Position numbers and translations under genes: made by a program
In this document: piece after piece, positions 16,643-25,072 of the stretch
Numbering within the stretch: position 1 is the stretch's first letter
Layout of the letters: every line of letters starts with the position of its first letter
Assembly: GCA_002067745.1 (NCBI GenBank)
Contig: MVRU01000011.1
Span: 1-51,140, forward strand
Direction: 5' to 3'
DNA: 51,140 bases
From: Syntrophus sp. PtaU1.Bin005
Lineage (GTDB): Bacteria > Desulfobacterota > Syntrophia > Syntrophales > Syntrophaceae
Notes under the pieces: model-generated
The model's database searches: none
The model's input: only the letters and a program-made list of their open reading frames with translations
Told to the model about the DNA's origin: nothing

Positions 16643-18175
16643 ATGCCTGATAAAAAGCGCATCTTCATCAGTTCTGTCCAGAAGGAGCTCGAACTGGAGC
16701 GGGCCGCCGTCTCAGGCCTCATTGCCACGGACCCCTTTCTGATGCAGCATTGCAGCCCGATCCTATTTGAACGGGAGCCTGCCTCTTCCCGCCCCGCTTC
16801 CATGCCCTATCTCGACAGGCTTCGCGAATGCTCCGTTTACGTGCTCCTCGTCGGAACGGAGTACGGTCGACCGGACGGGGGCCTTTCGGCCACCCACCAC
16901 GAATACCGCCTCGCCCGGGAGCTCAAGCTTCCCTCCCTGATTTTTCTCAAGGGGATGACCGATGAAGGCCGCTTGCCGGAGACGCGGGCCTTCATCGAAG
17001 AGATCAAAAAGGCCGGCCACACCTACAAGAGATTTCATGATCGGGAAGACCTCAAGCCGGAAATGCTCCGGGCGCTCCTGCGCACCCTGGCCGAACAATT
17101 CGGGATTCAGGCCACCAGCGCCGAGCAAAACGAAAGCGAACACCTGATTGAAGCGGCCTCGTCCTTCGAGACAGCCATGCTGAGGGATGTGCCGGTCAGC
17201 GAACTCGATCAGCGGCTGATCGAGGAATTCAAGGGCCGGATTCCCGGCGATAACCACGAAACATGGTCTGCCGCCGAGGTGCTCCATGCCCGGGGTCTCC
17301 TGCTCCGCTGCGATCATCCGGCCGCATTCTGCGCCAGCGCAGCGGCACTCGTTCTTTTCGGCGAACATCCCGCCTTTCGTTTTCCCCAATGCGAAATCCT
17401 CGTCGATGCCTACGACGATACGCGCATCTCGGGCCGACCCAAAGGTCAGCTGAACGTAAACGCCCCGCTTCCCCATGCCCTGGAAGAGATCCTTGCCTTC
17501 ATCGACGCTCACACCTTCCATCCCCGGCGCGTGGTCGGCCTCAACAGCATCCGCCTCAATGAGTATCCACAGGCGGCCATCCGGGAAGCCCTCCTGAACG
17601 CCGTTGCCCACCGCAACTACGAGGACGCTTCGCGCAAAGTCTTCGTCCGCCTCTTCAGCAACCGCATCGAGATCGCCAGCCCCGGCTACCCGCTCAAACC
17701 GATCACCCTGGCCAAATTGCGAAAAGGCAACTACCGCCCCTGTTCGAGGAATCCCCTGATCGCCCAGGGCCTCTGCATCCTGGATAAAATGGAGCAGCGG
17801 GGAACGGGCTTCGCCCGCATGCGCGACGCCATGCTCAACCACGGCCTCGATCCGCCCGTTCTCGATCAGCAGGACGGCTTTTTCGTGGTCACACTGCCCG
17901 GACCGGCCGGCAACTACGACCGCCTGAGGCCGCCTACCGATGCGCCGGGCTTCATTACTCCCGCCATGGAAGCCCGGCTCAATGAGCGACAGCGAAGAAT
18001 TGTGATGCAGATCCAAGAGGGCGGCAGCGTCACCAATAAGTGGATCCGGGACACGTTCAACGTGGTGCGTGATACAGCCTATCGCGATATCCAGTTGCTT
18101 CTTGACCTGCACATCATCGAAAGGAGAGGGCGTGGGCGTTCAATCCGCTATGTTCTTACAGGAGAACGGGCGTAA
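16643..18175 (+). CDS. DUF4062 / GHKL-ATPase / winged-helix protein
   Basis: A 510-aa three-part protein. Residues 1-150 are DUF4062, a TIR-like fold: RIFISSVQKELELER, then YVLLVGTEYG and THHEYRLA. Residues about 300-420 resemble the GHKL ATPase region of RecG-like/AlbA regulators, with N-box AIREALLNAVAHRNY and G-box EQRGTGFARM. A winged helix lies at 445-505. The TTG at 16628 is possible, but ATG 16643 has AAGAGGG in front and starts directly with the domain. It overlaps or abuts rimO yet is unlike a housekeeping gene; what follows is a decayed restriction-modification remnant. DUF4062 proteins are often found in anti-phage loci. A role in defence is inference; transcriptional regulation is the alternative. 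Confidence 0.8.
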   Translation: MPDKKRIFISSVQKELELERAAVSGLIATDPFLMQHCSPILFEREPASSRPASMPYLDRLRECSVYVLLVGTEYGRPDGGLSATHHEYRLARELKLPSLIFLKGMTDEGRLPETRAFIEEIKKAGHTYKRFHDREDLKPEMLRALLRTLAEQFGIQATSAEQNESEHLIEAASSFETAMLRDVPVSELDQRLIEEFKGRIPGDNHETWSAAEVLHARGLLLRCDHPAAFCASAAALVLFGEHPAFRFPQCEILVDAYDDTRISGRPKGQLNVNAPLPHALEEILAFIDAHTFHPRRVVGLNSIRLNEYPQAAIREALLNAVAHRNYEDASRKVFVRLFSNRIEIASPGYPLKPITLAKLRKGNYRPCSRNPLIAQGLCILDKMEQRGTGFARMRDAMLNHGLDPPVLDQQDGFFVVTLPGPAGNYDRLRPPTDAPGFITPAMEARLNERQRRIVMQIQEGGSVTNKWIRDTFNVVRDTAYRDIQLLLDLHIIERRGRGRSIRYVLTGERA

Positions 18176-18216
18176 TCATCCGATAATCGTCCGGTGAAAT
18201 TCCCTAATCATCCGAT
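18173..18216. repeat. 12-bp direct repeat at the end of the DUF4062 gene
   Basis: TAATCATCCGAT occurs at 18173-18184 and again at 18205-18216. A partial copy, TAATCGTCCGG, starts at the last base of the first copy. The first copy contains the TAA stop of the DUF4062 gene. It marks the boundary between intact genes and the decayed patch. Confidence 0.7.
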
Positions 18217-18388
18217 TTCGGAAATTGGGTGAGGTGTAAAACGCTTTACCGCAAATCTTTTGATATAAAAGAGAAGATCTTCCAATAGGATTGGATATCA
18301 TCATGATCGAGGCCATCGGGAAGCAATTTATTCGTTGGGTTGAATTTATCAAATCCCGACACGACAGGATCTTCTGAATCAGGGGAGC

Positions 18389-18413
18389 GGGGTCTTTCAA
18401 CCCCTTTTTCTTT
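18389..18413 (+). terminator. Predicted intrinsic terminator
   Basis: GGGGT (18389-18393), loop CTTTCA, ACCCC (18400-18404), then TTTTTCTTT. It lies downstream of the ftsK-rimO-DUF4062 run and in front of the methyltransferase pseudogene, and could end that transcript. The stem is only 5 bp. Confidence 0.5.
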
Positions 18414-18460
18414 AAATCTGCCCCGTTGGACCAACACCCGAAAACAGGATTTTTGAAAGC

Positions 18461-19101
18461 ATGCCCATACCCACTGAAAACGATAGAGAAACCATCATTC
18501 GACTCCTCCAGTAAGGAAAACCCCTTCCTGAAATCTACAAGTCCCGGCTCTTTCCCTTGGAGGTCAGGGATTATGTGGCGTTGACGAAGATTGATCAGCT
18601 TGTTTACTCAGAGAAAAAACGCGGGAAGACGTCATTGCGGAAACCCTGGCCGGCCCCCTCCAGGAGGTACGCACCTTCAATACGGACAATCCCTTTCCGG
18701 ATGGCTGGCGAAACATGCTCATCTTCGGCGACAACCTCATGGCCCTGAAGATTCTCTATGAAGATCAGCGCGGTCCGAACAAGTGCGGAACAGGGAAAGG
18801 GACAACCTATCGACTTTCCCGTAAGGCAGCCGCCATTCTCAATGAAGGGGTGGCCTATGACATAACGCGAAGATTGGATCTGGAAGCGATCAAGGTCCTC
18901 ATCCGGTCCTTGCTTAAGGATCGTCCTCTCCGCAATTCCGACATCAGGAGCTTCACAGACTTGGGCCGCCAGCAGGTCTATCGGATCATGAAAGAGCTTG
19001 AAGCAGACGGTCTGGTCTATCAAGAGGGGCGCGGCCAAACTGCCCTGTGGCATTTGAAGCAAACATATGCGATTTCATCCAGGATATCAACATCCGCATA
19101 G
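18461..19101 (+). pseudogene. Decayed site-specific DNA-methyltransferase fused to a foreign winged-helix tail
   Basis: From ATG 18461 one frame reads MPIPTENDRETIIRLLQ, then an in-frame TAA (18512-18514), then continues GKPLPEIYKSRLFPLEVRDY and KIDQLVYSE. At the A6 run near 18618 the frame shifts by one base and continues EDVIAETLAGPLQEVRTF and DGWRNMLIFGDNLMALKILY. That is the N terminus of a Mod-type DNA methyltransferase (GDNL motif). At GPNKCGT (about 18786) the methylase stops and the frame runs into GKGTTYRLSRKAAAIL and a winged helix ending in TALWHLK at about 19073. That tail resembles the C terminus of AlbA/GHKL regulators. So there is a nonsense mutation, a frameshift and a deletion junction. 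Only the piece 18715-19101 remains as an open frame (128 aa). Confidence 0.75.
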
Positions 19102-19562
19102 CCAATGGCACCGAAACAATAAAATGAAGAATATTAAGAACTGGCAGTGGCAGGCGTAGCTCTGGAACGGACGACTTCAAAAGACGACAGGCTCTGCGTG
19201 CGGCTGGTCTGTGCAACCCCTCCCTGTCTCCCCTTGTAGTCACTGTGCAACGATTGGTGACGCACCCGCACCTGTTTCGTCTCCCTTTACATACTCCCAT
19301 ACCAACCCTTGAAAGTTCCTTCATGATCTTTGAAATTTCAAGGATGATCCTGCAACCTGAAATGTGAAAGGAACTCACAGAATGACCGGATATTCAAGAT
19401 TACGGTGATTGGATAGCCCCCTCCAATTTCCACCTAATTCTTAGATCAAAATAAGGAATTCCAGGTATTGCCCTCCTCGGGCATTCAGGGCATATTCGGT
19501 TCAAAAGAAACGCCACCATCCTCGTGATGCGAGTTCTGAGGCTAAACAATGAGGAGGCTCCC
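19102..19562. other. Intergenic stretch with no recognisable gene
   Basis: About 460 bp between the pseudogene and the DUF3135 gene. It has no convincing open frame on either strand. An inverted repeat AGTTCCTT...AAGGAACT brackets about 19314-19377, and the palindrome TTGAAATTTCAA lies between its arms. This may be the rest of the decayed accessory patch. Confidence 0.5.
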
Positions 19563-19931
19563 ATGAACCAGCCCCAGTGGGAAGAAGAGAGTGAAAAGCG
19601 AAGAGAGGAATCGGAGAAGCGTCACGCGCGGATGGCCAGGCTTTTTAAAGAAGACCGCCTGGCCTTTGAACGGGAGCGCAAGCGGCTTCTCGATGAGTTT
19701 TTCAGCAGTGTCGAGGATGAAGATCTGCGCCAGCGGCTGCGAGCTCTGCAGGCTTCCTTCGAAACGAAAATGAAGCACGCCGGATCAGCCCACAATCGGT
19801 TCGTGCTGGCCCAGACATTGTTCTGGGACAATTTTCACAACAACTGGGAGCCCGGCATCCTGCAGTTCAATGAATCCCTGAAGAGCCTGGAGAGAAACTA
19901 CAGCGCCTTCGATGATGAGCCGGATTCTTAG
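19563..19931 (+). CDS. DUF3135 family protein
   Basis: A 122-aa, highly charged and mostly helical protein. Residues 10-60 are Glu/Arg/Lys-rich and likely coiled coil. The second half (LRALQASFETKMKHAGSAHNR, then FWDNFHNNW) matches the DUF3135 pattern. ATG 19563 has GAGGAGG upstream; a longer frame from 19524 lacks a ribosome site. The function is unknown. Its 3' end overlaps the convergent outer-membrane gene by 4 bp. Confidence 0.7.
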   Translation: MNQPQWEEESEKRREESEKRHARMARLFKEDRLAFERERKRLLDEFFSSVEDEDLRQRLRALQASFETKMKHAGSAHNRFVLAQTLFWDNFHNNWEPGILQFNESLKSLERNYSAFDDEPDS

Positions 19932-20737
19932 AGCCCGCCGTTCTGGTAGGTGTAGGTTACGGCGACGCCGGCCGAAAACCTCTCCGAATATCGGCCTTCC
20001 GCGTTAAGATGAAACCCCCTGCCCAGGGGCACGGAAATTCCTCCATAACCGCCGATCTCCGTTTTATTCTTCACAGTGGCATCTTCTTCCAGCAACGGGA
20101 TTCCAGAAACCTGGCGGGAGGAGGTCACACGGGCTTCCGAGTAATGGATGAAGGGACCGGCATACAGGATGATCCCGCGGGGGGCGGTGGCTGATACGCT
20201 GATCCCCGACGTGATCTCCCACAGATCCCTGACGTTGAGTTCCGCCTTGTAGGGGGCGCCATTCCAATGCCCCCTGACCTCGTCTCCGAAATCGCCGAAG
20301 AAGAAGGAACCCTGAAGAAAAGCGCCGATGCCGAAAGCCCCTCCCAGGGGAAGGAAGACCTTGGCCCCCAGGGCACCGAAAGGCGTTTCATTTTCCTCAA
20401 AATCATCGGAAGAAGAGGTGGTCGTATTTATCCTGGAACGGAAACCATCTTCGATCTCCAGATCGGCGATCCCGATTCTCCCGTAAACTTCCCAGAGGTG
20501 GCGGGCGCCGCCATAGGCCACCTGCGAATATACCCGGTTCTGCCGGAATACGCAGGTCCCGTTACCCTCGAATTTATCCTCATGATAGTCAAACCCGACG
20601 GTCGTGTTCAATCCGCCTTTCTCCCTTGAAAGCGACTGCGGGGGGCCGAACAGGCCGCCCGCGGCAGCAGTTCCCGGGACAGAAAAAAGGACCAACAGAA
20701 GGGACATCCCTAGAAATTTCATCAGTAGTTTCGCCAT
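19928..20737 (-). CDS. Outer-membrane beta-barrel protein
   Basis: A 269-aa protein with signal peptide (MAKLLMKFLGMSLLLVLF...AAAGG) and alternating hydrophobic/polar strands rich in Gly and Tyr, e.g. RVYSQVAYGGARHLWEVYGR and IILYAGPFIHYSEA. These suggest a barrel of roughly 10-12 strands. ATG 20737 follows GGAGG. It is the last gene of the mla operon, 44 bp after mlaA, so it may work in or monitor outer-membrane lipid balance. No specific porin family is recognised. The C terminus ends VTYTYQNGGL rather than in a terminal Phe. Confidence 0.75.
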   Translation of the reverse strand: MAKLLMKFLGMSLLLVLFSVPGTAAAGGLFGPPQSLSREKGGLNTTVGFDYHEDKFEGNGTCVFRQNRVYSQVAYGGARHLWEVYGRIGIADLEIEDGFRSRINTTTSSSDDFEENETPFGALGAKVFLPLGGAFGIGAFLQGSFFFGDFGDEVRGHWNGAPYKAELNVRDLWEITSGISVSATAPRGIILYAGPFIHYSEARVTSSRQVSGIPLLEEDATVKNKTEIGGYGGISVPLGRGFHLNAEGRYSERFSAGVAVTYTYQNGGL

Positions 20738-20781
20738 TGAGACCTCCGGAACCTCTGCATCATCCCTTGTCAGGGTTGCTC

Positions 20782-21846
20782 TTATTCAATCCCGCTGCCG
20801 ACGCTCACGGGCATTTTTCCCTCTCCGGACGGGAGCTGTTTCGTCAGATGTTTTTTCCGCGCTTCAATTTTCTGCTTCCGGTACTGGGCAAAGGCATCCC
20901 GGATGGAGAGATAGGGGTCGATCGCCGCCCCCTTGAGCGCCTCATAATCACCAATCCTCAAGGAGGTATCGTTGACCGCCTCGTATCCCCTCACCGTCAT
21001 GGGGGCGTACCAGGGATTCAGATAGGAGACGGGGGAAAGGAAATGCCTTCCGGCAATGTCAACCGTATCCCGGAGGCTGGACGGTCCCAGGACCGGCCAG
21101 ACGATGTAGAAGCCGGGCCCCAGGCCGTAAATCCCCAGGGTCTGTCCCAGATCGACATTCTGTTTGGGAAGATCCAGTTCGTTTTTCGATGAGGGATCCA
21201 GAAGTCCACCAACTCCCCACAGGGTGTTCACAACAAAACGTCCCGATTCCTTGACGGCGCCGCTGAAATCGGCCTGAAGCAGGCAGCTGAGAAACCGGAC
21301 TGGAAAGGCGAGATTTGAGAAAAAATTCCGGACGCTGATTCTCGCGGGCTCGGGAACAACCTCGCCATAAGTCTGAGATACAGGCTTGAGCAGCCAGAAG
21401 TAGAGCTTGTCGTTAACATGGTACATGGCCCGGTTGAAAGGCTCCAGAGGGTCATAGAGGGTTACCGGCGCTTCTCCCTCTTCCTCCGGAACATAGTCCG
21501 ACTCCAGATCATCGGTATGCCAATTCCTCTTTTCCTCCTCCGGAAGCTCCGGGGACGTCCCCGGAGCGACGCTTTCCGGCGCACTCCCTGCCGGCACCGC
21601 CCTGCTCTCAGGCTCAGCGGCTGAGGGTTCGGCCATTGCAGGGCTTTCGACGCTTCCCGGATCAGGCTTTGACTCTCTTGCCGGAGGTTCCTGCGAAACC
21701 GGCTCAAGCTGGTTCGAGTTGCCCGCACTCGGGAGAAGAATCGGCGCCGAGGCTGAGGTCGCCACGGCAGACGAGGCGTCGGCACGCGGAGCACCAACGC
21801 CTGCAAGAAGAACGAGAAAAAGAACGGTCAAACAGAAATGTTTCAT
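20782..21846 (-). CDS. mlaA: MlaA-type outer-membrane lipid asymmetry protein
   Basis: A 354-aa MlaA/VacJ protein. The signal peptide ends at about residue 25 (ADASS) and has no lipobox Cys, so unlike E. coli MlaA it is probably not a lipoprotein. Residues 30-125 are a long Pro/Glu/Ser-rich linker. The MlaA core follows from residue 130: YDPLEPFNRAMYHVND, FFSNLAFPVRFLSCLLQ, and GIYGLGPGFYIVWPVLGPSSLRD. It removes phospholipids from the outer leaflet and passes them to MlaC. It is the fifth gene of the operon mlaE-F-D-C-A. Confidence 0.92.
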   Translation of the reverse strand: MKHFCLTVLFLVLLAGVGAPRADASSAVATSASAPILLPSAGNSNQLEPVSQEPPARESKPDPGSVESPAMAEPSAAEPESRAVPAGSAPESVAPGTSPELPEEEKRNWHTDDLESDYVPEEEGEAPVTLYDPLEPFNRAMYHVNDKLYFWLLKPVSQTYGEVVPEPARISVRNFFSNLAFPVRFLSCLLQADFSGAVKESGRFVVNTLWGVGGLLDPSSKNELDLPKQNVDLGQTLGIYGLGPGFYIVWPVLGPSSLRDTVDIAGRHFLSPVSYLNPWYAPMTVRGYEAVNDTSLRIGDYEALKGAAIDPYLSIRDAFAQYRKQKIEARKKHLTKQLPSGEGKMPVSVGSGIE

Positions 21847-21878
21847 GGCCGGGATCCCCTTTTCCTGTGCTCTGGAGA

Positions 21879-22478
21879 CTACGTTTCTTTCACCTTTTTC
21901 CTCAGGGTCTGAAGCATCTGTTCCGGGGTGTTTTTTGCCAGTATTTCATTGAACTGCGTACGGTAATTCTGGATCAGGCTGACGTTTTCCACAACGACGT
22001 CATAGACTTTCCAGGTATTCCCCTTCCGGATCATGCGGTATGTGAAAGGAATCGTCTTTGAGGATGACAGAATTCTCGTTGTCACTTCGGCCTGGTTGTC
22101 CGAAAGCATGGTTTCCCTGTCAAAAATAACATTCTCGTTGGCATAGGCGAGAATCCTGTCCGCGTAGGTTTTTTCAAGCACCTGCCGGAAGAGGTGAACG
22201 AACTCCTCGCGCTGAGCGGCGTTGAGGCTGTTCCAGTTCCTGGCCAGGGCCCGCCTGGACAGCTCCACTTCATCGAACATGAGGACGTAAATAGCTCGGA
22301 GCTTATCCTTTTTGACCTCCTTGGCCGATGCCGGCTTAAGCGCCGGATCCTTTAGAATTTCAAGCACCTTGTTGACATGAATCTTCAGCGTGTCCGTGGC
22401 CGCACCGGCACAGGCCGGCGACGGCAACAGCGAAAGTACAAACCATAAAACGATTGCAATTCCGAGGTGTTTTTTCAT
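21879..22478 (-). CDS. mlaC: Periplasmic phospholipid carrier MlaC
   Basis: A 199-aa protein with signal peptide (cleavage near ACAGAA, residues 22-27) and the Ttg2D/MlaC fold. Typical stretches are FDEVELSRRALARNWNSL, FVHLFRQVLEKTYADRI and WKVYDVVVENVSLIQNYR. MlaC carries single phospholipids between MlaA and the MlaFED complex. It starts 20 bp after mlaD on the same transcript. Confidence 0.92.
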   Translation of the reverse strand: MKKHLGIAIVLWFVLSLLPSPACAGAATDTLKIHVNKVLEILKDPALKPASAKEVKKDKLRAIYVLMFDEVELSRRALARNWNSLNAAQREEFVHLFRQVLEKTYADRILAYANENVIFDRETMLSDNQAEVTTRILSSSKTIPFTYRMIRKGNTWKVYDVVVENVSLIQNYRTQFNEILAKNTPEQMLQTLRKKVKET

Positions 22479-22498
22479 GGCGAATCCTTTTCTGTCTC

Positions 22499-22969
22499 CT
22501 ATTCAGCGCTGTCTGTCTCTTTTTTGATCTCACCGAAGGCATATTTGCCGATGAGGCTTTCGATATCCAATGCCGGATGCGTCTCAATGATCGCCCCACC
22601 CGGGCGCAGGAGTTCGCCCCCTCCTCCCGGATCGATGCTGAGATACTTGTCTCCGATCAATCCCTCCGTCTTAATCGAAGCGATGGCATCGTCATAAATC
22701 TTGATGTCCTTTTTGATCTTCATCTCCACAACCGCTCTCAGGTCCTTCTGGTCTATGAAAAGCCTTTCCACCCTGCCGATTTCGATGCCCATCATATCCA
22801 CGGTGCTGCCGGCCCTCAAACCGGAGACGGAGGTAAAGCGGGCAATAAGCCTATAGGTGTCATCGCCGAACAGGGAGACATGCCCGAGCTTCACGGTCAT
22901 GTAACCGATCAGAATCAATCCGAAAACAATAAAGATACCCACGGTCGTTTCCATGGCATATTTTTTCAT
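22499..22969 (-). CDS. mlaD: MCE-domain protein MlaD
   Basis: A 156-aa protein with one N-terminal membrane anchor (TTVGIFIVFGLILIGYMTV) and a single MCE domain: ARFTSVSGLRAGSTVDMMG, VKIYDDA-like strand region, and TEGLIGDKYLSIDPGGG. In the Mla complex it forms a hexameric ring that touches MlaC. GGAG lies 7 nt before ATG 22969. It directly follows mlaF. Confidence 0.93.
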   Translation of the reverse strand: MKKYAMETTVGIFIVFGLILIGYMTVKLGHVSLFGDDTYRLIARFTSVSGLRAGSTVDMMGIEIGRVERLFIDQKDLRAVVEMKIKKDIKIYDDAIASIKTEGLIGDKYLSIDPGGGGELLRPGGAIIETHPALDIESLIGKYAFGEIKKETDSAE

Positions 22970-22973
22970 GGCT

Positions 22974-24215
22974 TTACTCCTGCGTGTCGCACGTTATGCG
23001 GCCGATTTCTTTCTGCCGGTCTCTTGCGCACTCAATGACAGACTCAATTTTTTCCAGCAGGTTGCCCTGGGCCATTCCGGCAAGAACAACCAGTTCAACA
23101 CACCCATCACCCATTTTGCCGACGGCCTCGCCCTGGATGCCCCGGATCCCTTCTTCCTGGAATTCATTAATAAAATCAACCATGAGGGCATCCGCTTCGG
23201 TCTGATCCGAATAGGGGAGCATGGTCACGAACTGTTGAGCATTGACCCGGGTGGAAAAACCGCCGATGGGACCAAAGTGCTTATCGATGAACAGCCCGGT
23301 GCTGTGGATCGCCTTCTGTGCCGCATCGTGTCCCAGGTTGCTGATGACGGAATCCAGCCCCTCCAGGGTAAAGATGATGATGGTGAAGCTTTCCCCCAGA
23401 GCGCCCCCTTTCATGCTTGCATGATACTGAATCTTGAACTGCCGCTTGGAGCGCAGCCCCGTCAGTTCCTGCTGCAGGCCCTCAAGACTGCGTATGACCT
23501 CATCCTTGAAGGGATGGTCAAAATCCTCCAGCTCCTCAACGGTTCCCTGAAAGACAATGGTCCGGTTGTACAGGGCCAGGATTCGATTGGAGATGAAGTA
23601 GACGTCGGGAATCTCGTGGCTGACCAGGACCGCGGTAAACCCGAATTTTCTCTGATACTGGGCGATCATGCTCAGGATGGCATTTTTCCGCACCGGGTCC
23701 TGTCCGGACGTCGGTTCATCGAAGAGGACGATCTGGGGATCGATGACCAGGGCCCGCGCCAGGGCCGCCCGCTTCTGCATGCCCCCGGAAAGTTCGGAGG
23801 GATATTTGTACATCGCGTCGATCAGCTCCGTCTGCTCGATCCGGGCCCTGACCCTGCGGTCGATTTCCGCTTTTTTGAGCCTCGTCGTTTCCCGAAGGGG
23901 CAGAGCGATATTGTCATAGACGGTCATGGAATCAAAGAGCGCGTTGTCCTGAAACATGTAGCTCATCCGGCCCAGAGCGGCATACCGTTCCTTTTTGCTC
24001 ATCTGGTCCAGGGGCTGCCCCCGGAACAGGATGCTCCCTTCATCCGGTTGAAGCAGACCGATGATATGCTTGAGAAGGACGCTCTTGCCGCCACCGCTCA
24101 AACCGATGATGGTCGTGACCTCCCCCTCATAAATTTTCAGATTGACCTTTTCCAGGACGGTGAGGGATCCGAAACGCTTCGTCACGTCCCGAAATTCGAT
24201 CAGTGGATTATCCAT
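22974..24215 (-). CDS. mlaF: ABC ATPase MlaF with a C-terminal GGDEF-like domain
   Basis: A 413-aa protein where MlaF is usually about 270 aa. The N-terminal 240 residues are a complete ABC ATPase: Walker A GLSGGGKS near 40, Q-loop FQDN, signature LSGGMQKRAALARAL near 144, Walker B IVLFDEPTSGQDP near 164, H-loop VSHE. After a short linker, residues about 270-413 form a second domain. FTIIIFTLEGLDSVISNLGH and the later NAQQFVTMLP align by eye with a diguanylate-cyclase fold whose GGDEF is replaced by NAQQF, so catalysis is unlikely. Two ATGs (24218, 24215) lie side by side after GAGG; 24215 has the better spacing. It powers lipid transport with MlaE and MlaD. Confidence 0.88.
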   Translation of the reverse strand: MDNPLIEFRDVTKRFGSLTVLEKVNLKIYEGEVTTIIGLSGGGKSVLLKHIIGLLQPDEGSILFRGQPLDQMSKKERYAALGRMSYMFQDNALFDSMTVYDNIALPLRETTRLKKAEIDRRVRARIEQTELIDAMYKYPSELSGGMQKRAALARALVIDPQIVLFDEPTSGQDPVRKNAILSMIAQYQRKFGFTAVLVSHEIPDVYFISNRILALYNRTIVFQGTVEELEDFDHPFKDEVIRSLEGLQQELTGLRSKRQFKIQYHASMKGGALGESFTIIIFTLEGLDSVISNLGHDAAQKAIHSTGLFIDKHFGPIGGFSTRVNAQQFVTMLPYSDQTEADALMVDFINEFQEEGIRGIQGEAVGKMGDGCVELVVLAGMAQGNLLEKIESVIECARDRQKEIGRITCDTQE

Positions 24216-24223
24216 CATCAACC

Positions 24224-25072
24224 TCAGAGCAGAAGGGAGGTAACCACATAATCCGATACCAGGATCAGCACACAGGAGAGGACGACGGCCGAGGTCGTTG
24301 CCAGACCGACGGCTTTCGCCCCGCGGCTCTCCGAACGCATATGGGCAAAATAGCCCTGATAGCAGCAGACCGTGGCGACAATGACCGCAAAGACGAACGC
24401 CTTGACGAACCCATCGGTCACATCCTTCATCTCCACACTGGACTGCACGCGATAAAAATAGGTGCCGGCGTTGGCGCCCATGATCCAGACACCGGAAACG
24501 TAACTGCCCAGAATGCCGATCAGGTCAAAAAGGGTGGTCAGAATGGGAAAGCTGATAATGGCCGCTGCAATCCTCGGGCTGACGAGGTATCTCAGCGGAT
24601 CGATGTGCATGGTGTCGAGGGCGTCAATCTGCTCGGAGATTCGCTGGATTCCGATTTCCGCGGTAATGGCGGATCCGGCCCTGGCCGTGATCATGATGGC
24701 GGTCAGGACGGGTCCCAATTCCCGGATCAGCGACAGGGCGACGAGGGTGCCTAGGGCCCCTTCCGCACCGACCTTGACCAGGGCGTGGTAGGATTGAAGG
24801 CCCAGGACCATGCCGGTAAAAAGGCCGACCAGCATGATGATCATCATGGATCTCGCCCCGATGTAATAGACCTGCTGAATCACCTTCTCCAGTTGGCGGG
24901 CACGGGGGATCCTCATGATGGCCAGCAGCAGAAAGATCACGGCAGCGCCTGCATGGTTTACCCAGTTAAGCGCCGTACTGCCCAGCAGCGCAAAGGGCAG
25001 GGTCAGCAGCCTGCCCGGCCGCCGCGGTTCCCCATTCTCAAAAGATTTCTGTATCTTCGCAGACAGCTTCAT
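24224..25072 (-). CDS. mlaE: Mla permease MlaE
   Basis: A 282-aa integral membrane protein of the MlaE/Ttg2B permease family with about five helices. The family signature ELGPVLTAIMITARAGSAITAEIG is present, followed by the long segment ALDTMHIDPLRYLVSPRIAA. It is the first gene of the mla operon; the shared upstream region with msrAB (25073-25445) contains an 18-bp palindrome. It is followed by mlaF after a few bases. Confidence 0.93.
   Translation of the reverse strand: MKLSAKIQKSFENGEPRRPGRLLTLPFALLGSTALNWVNHAGAAVIFLLLAIMRIPRARQLEKVIQQVYYIGARSMMIIMLVGLFTGMVLGLQSYHALVKVGAEGALGTLVALSLIRELGPVLTAIMITARAGSAITAEIGIQRISEQIDALDTMHIDPLRYLVSPRIAAAIISFPILTTLFDLIGILGSYVSGVWIMGANAGTYFYRVQSSVEMKDVTDGFVKAFVFAVIVATVCCYQGYFAHMRSESRGAKAVGLATTSAVVLSCVLILVSDYVVTSLLL

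Noticed and set aside
18176-18400. A 74-aa minus-strand open frame after the DUF4062 gene.
   Set aside because: No ribosome site, no domain, and it reads through the repeat and hairpin region.
22953-24251. A 432-aa plus-strand open frame across mlaF.
   Set aside because: Antisense to an ABC ATPase with all its motifs; no domain of its own.
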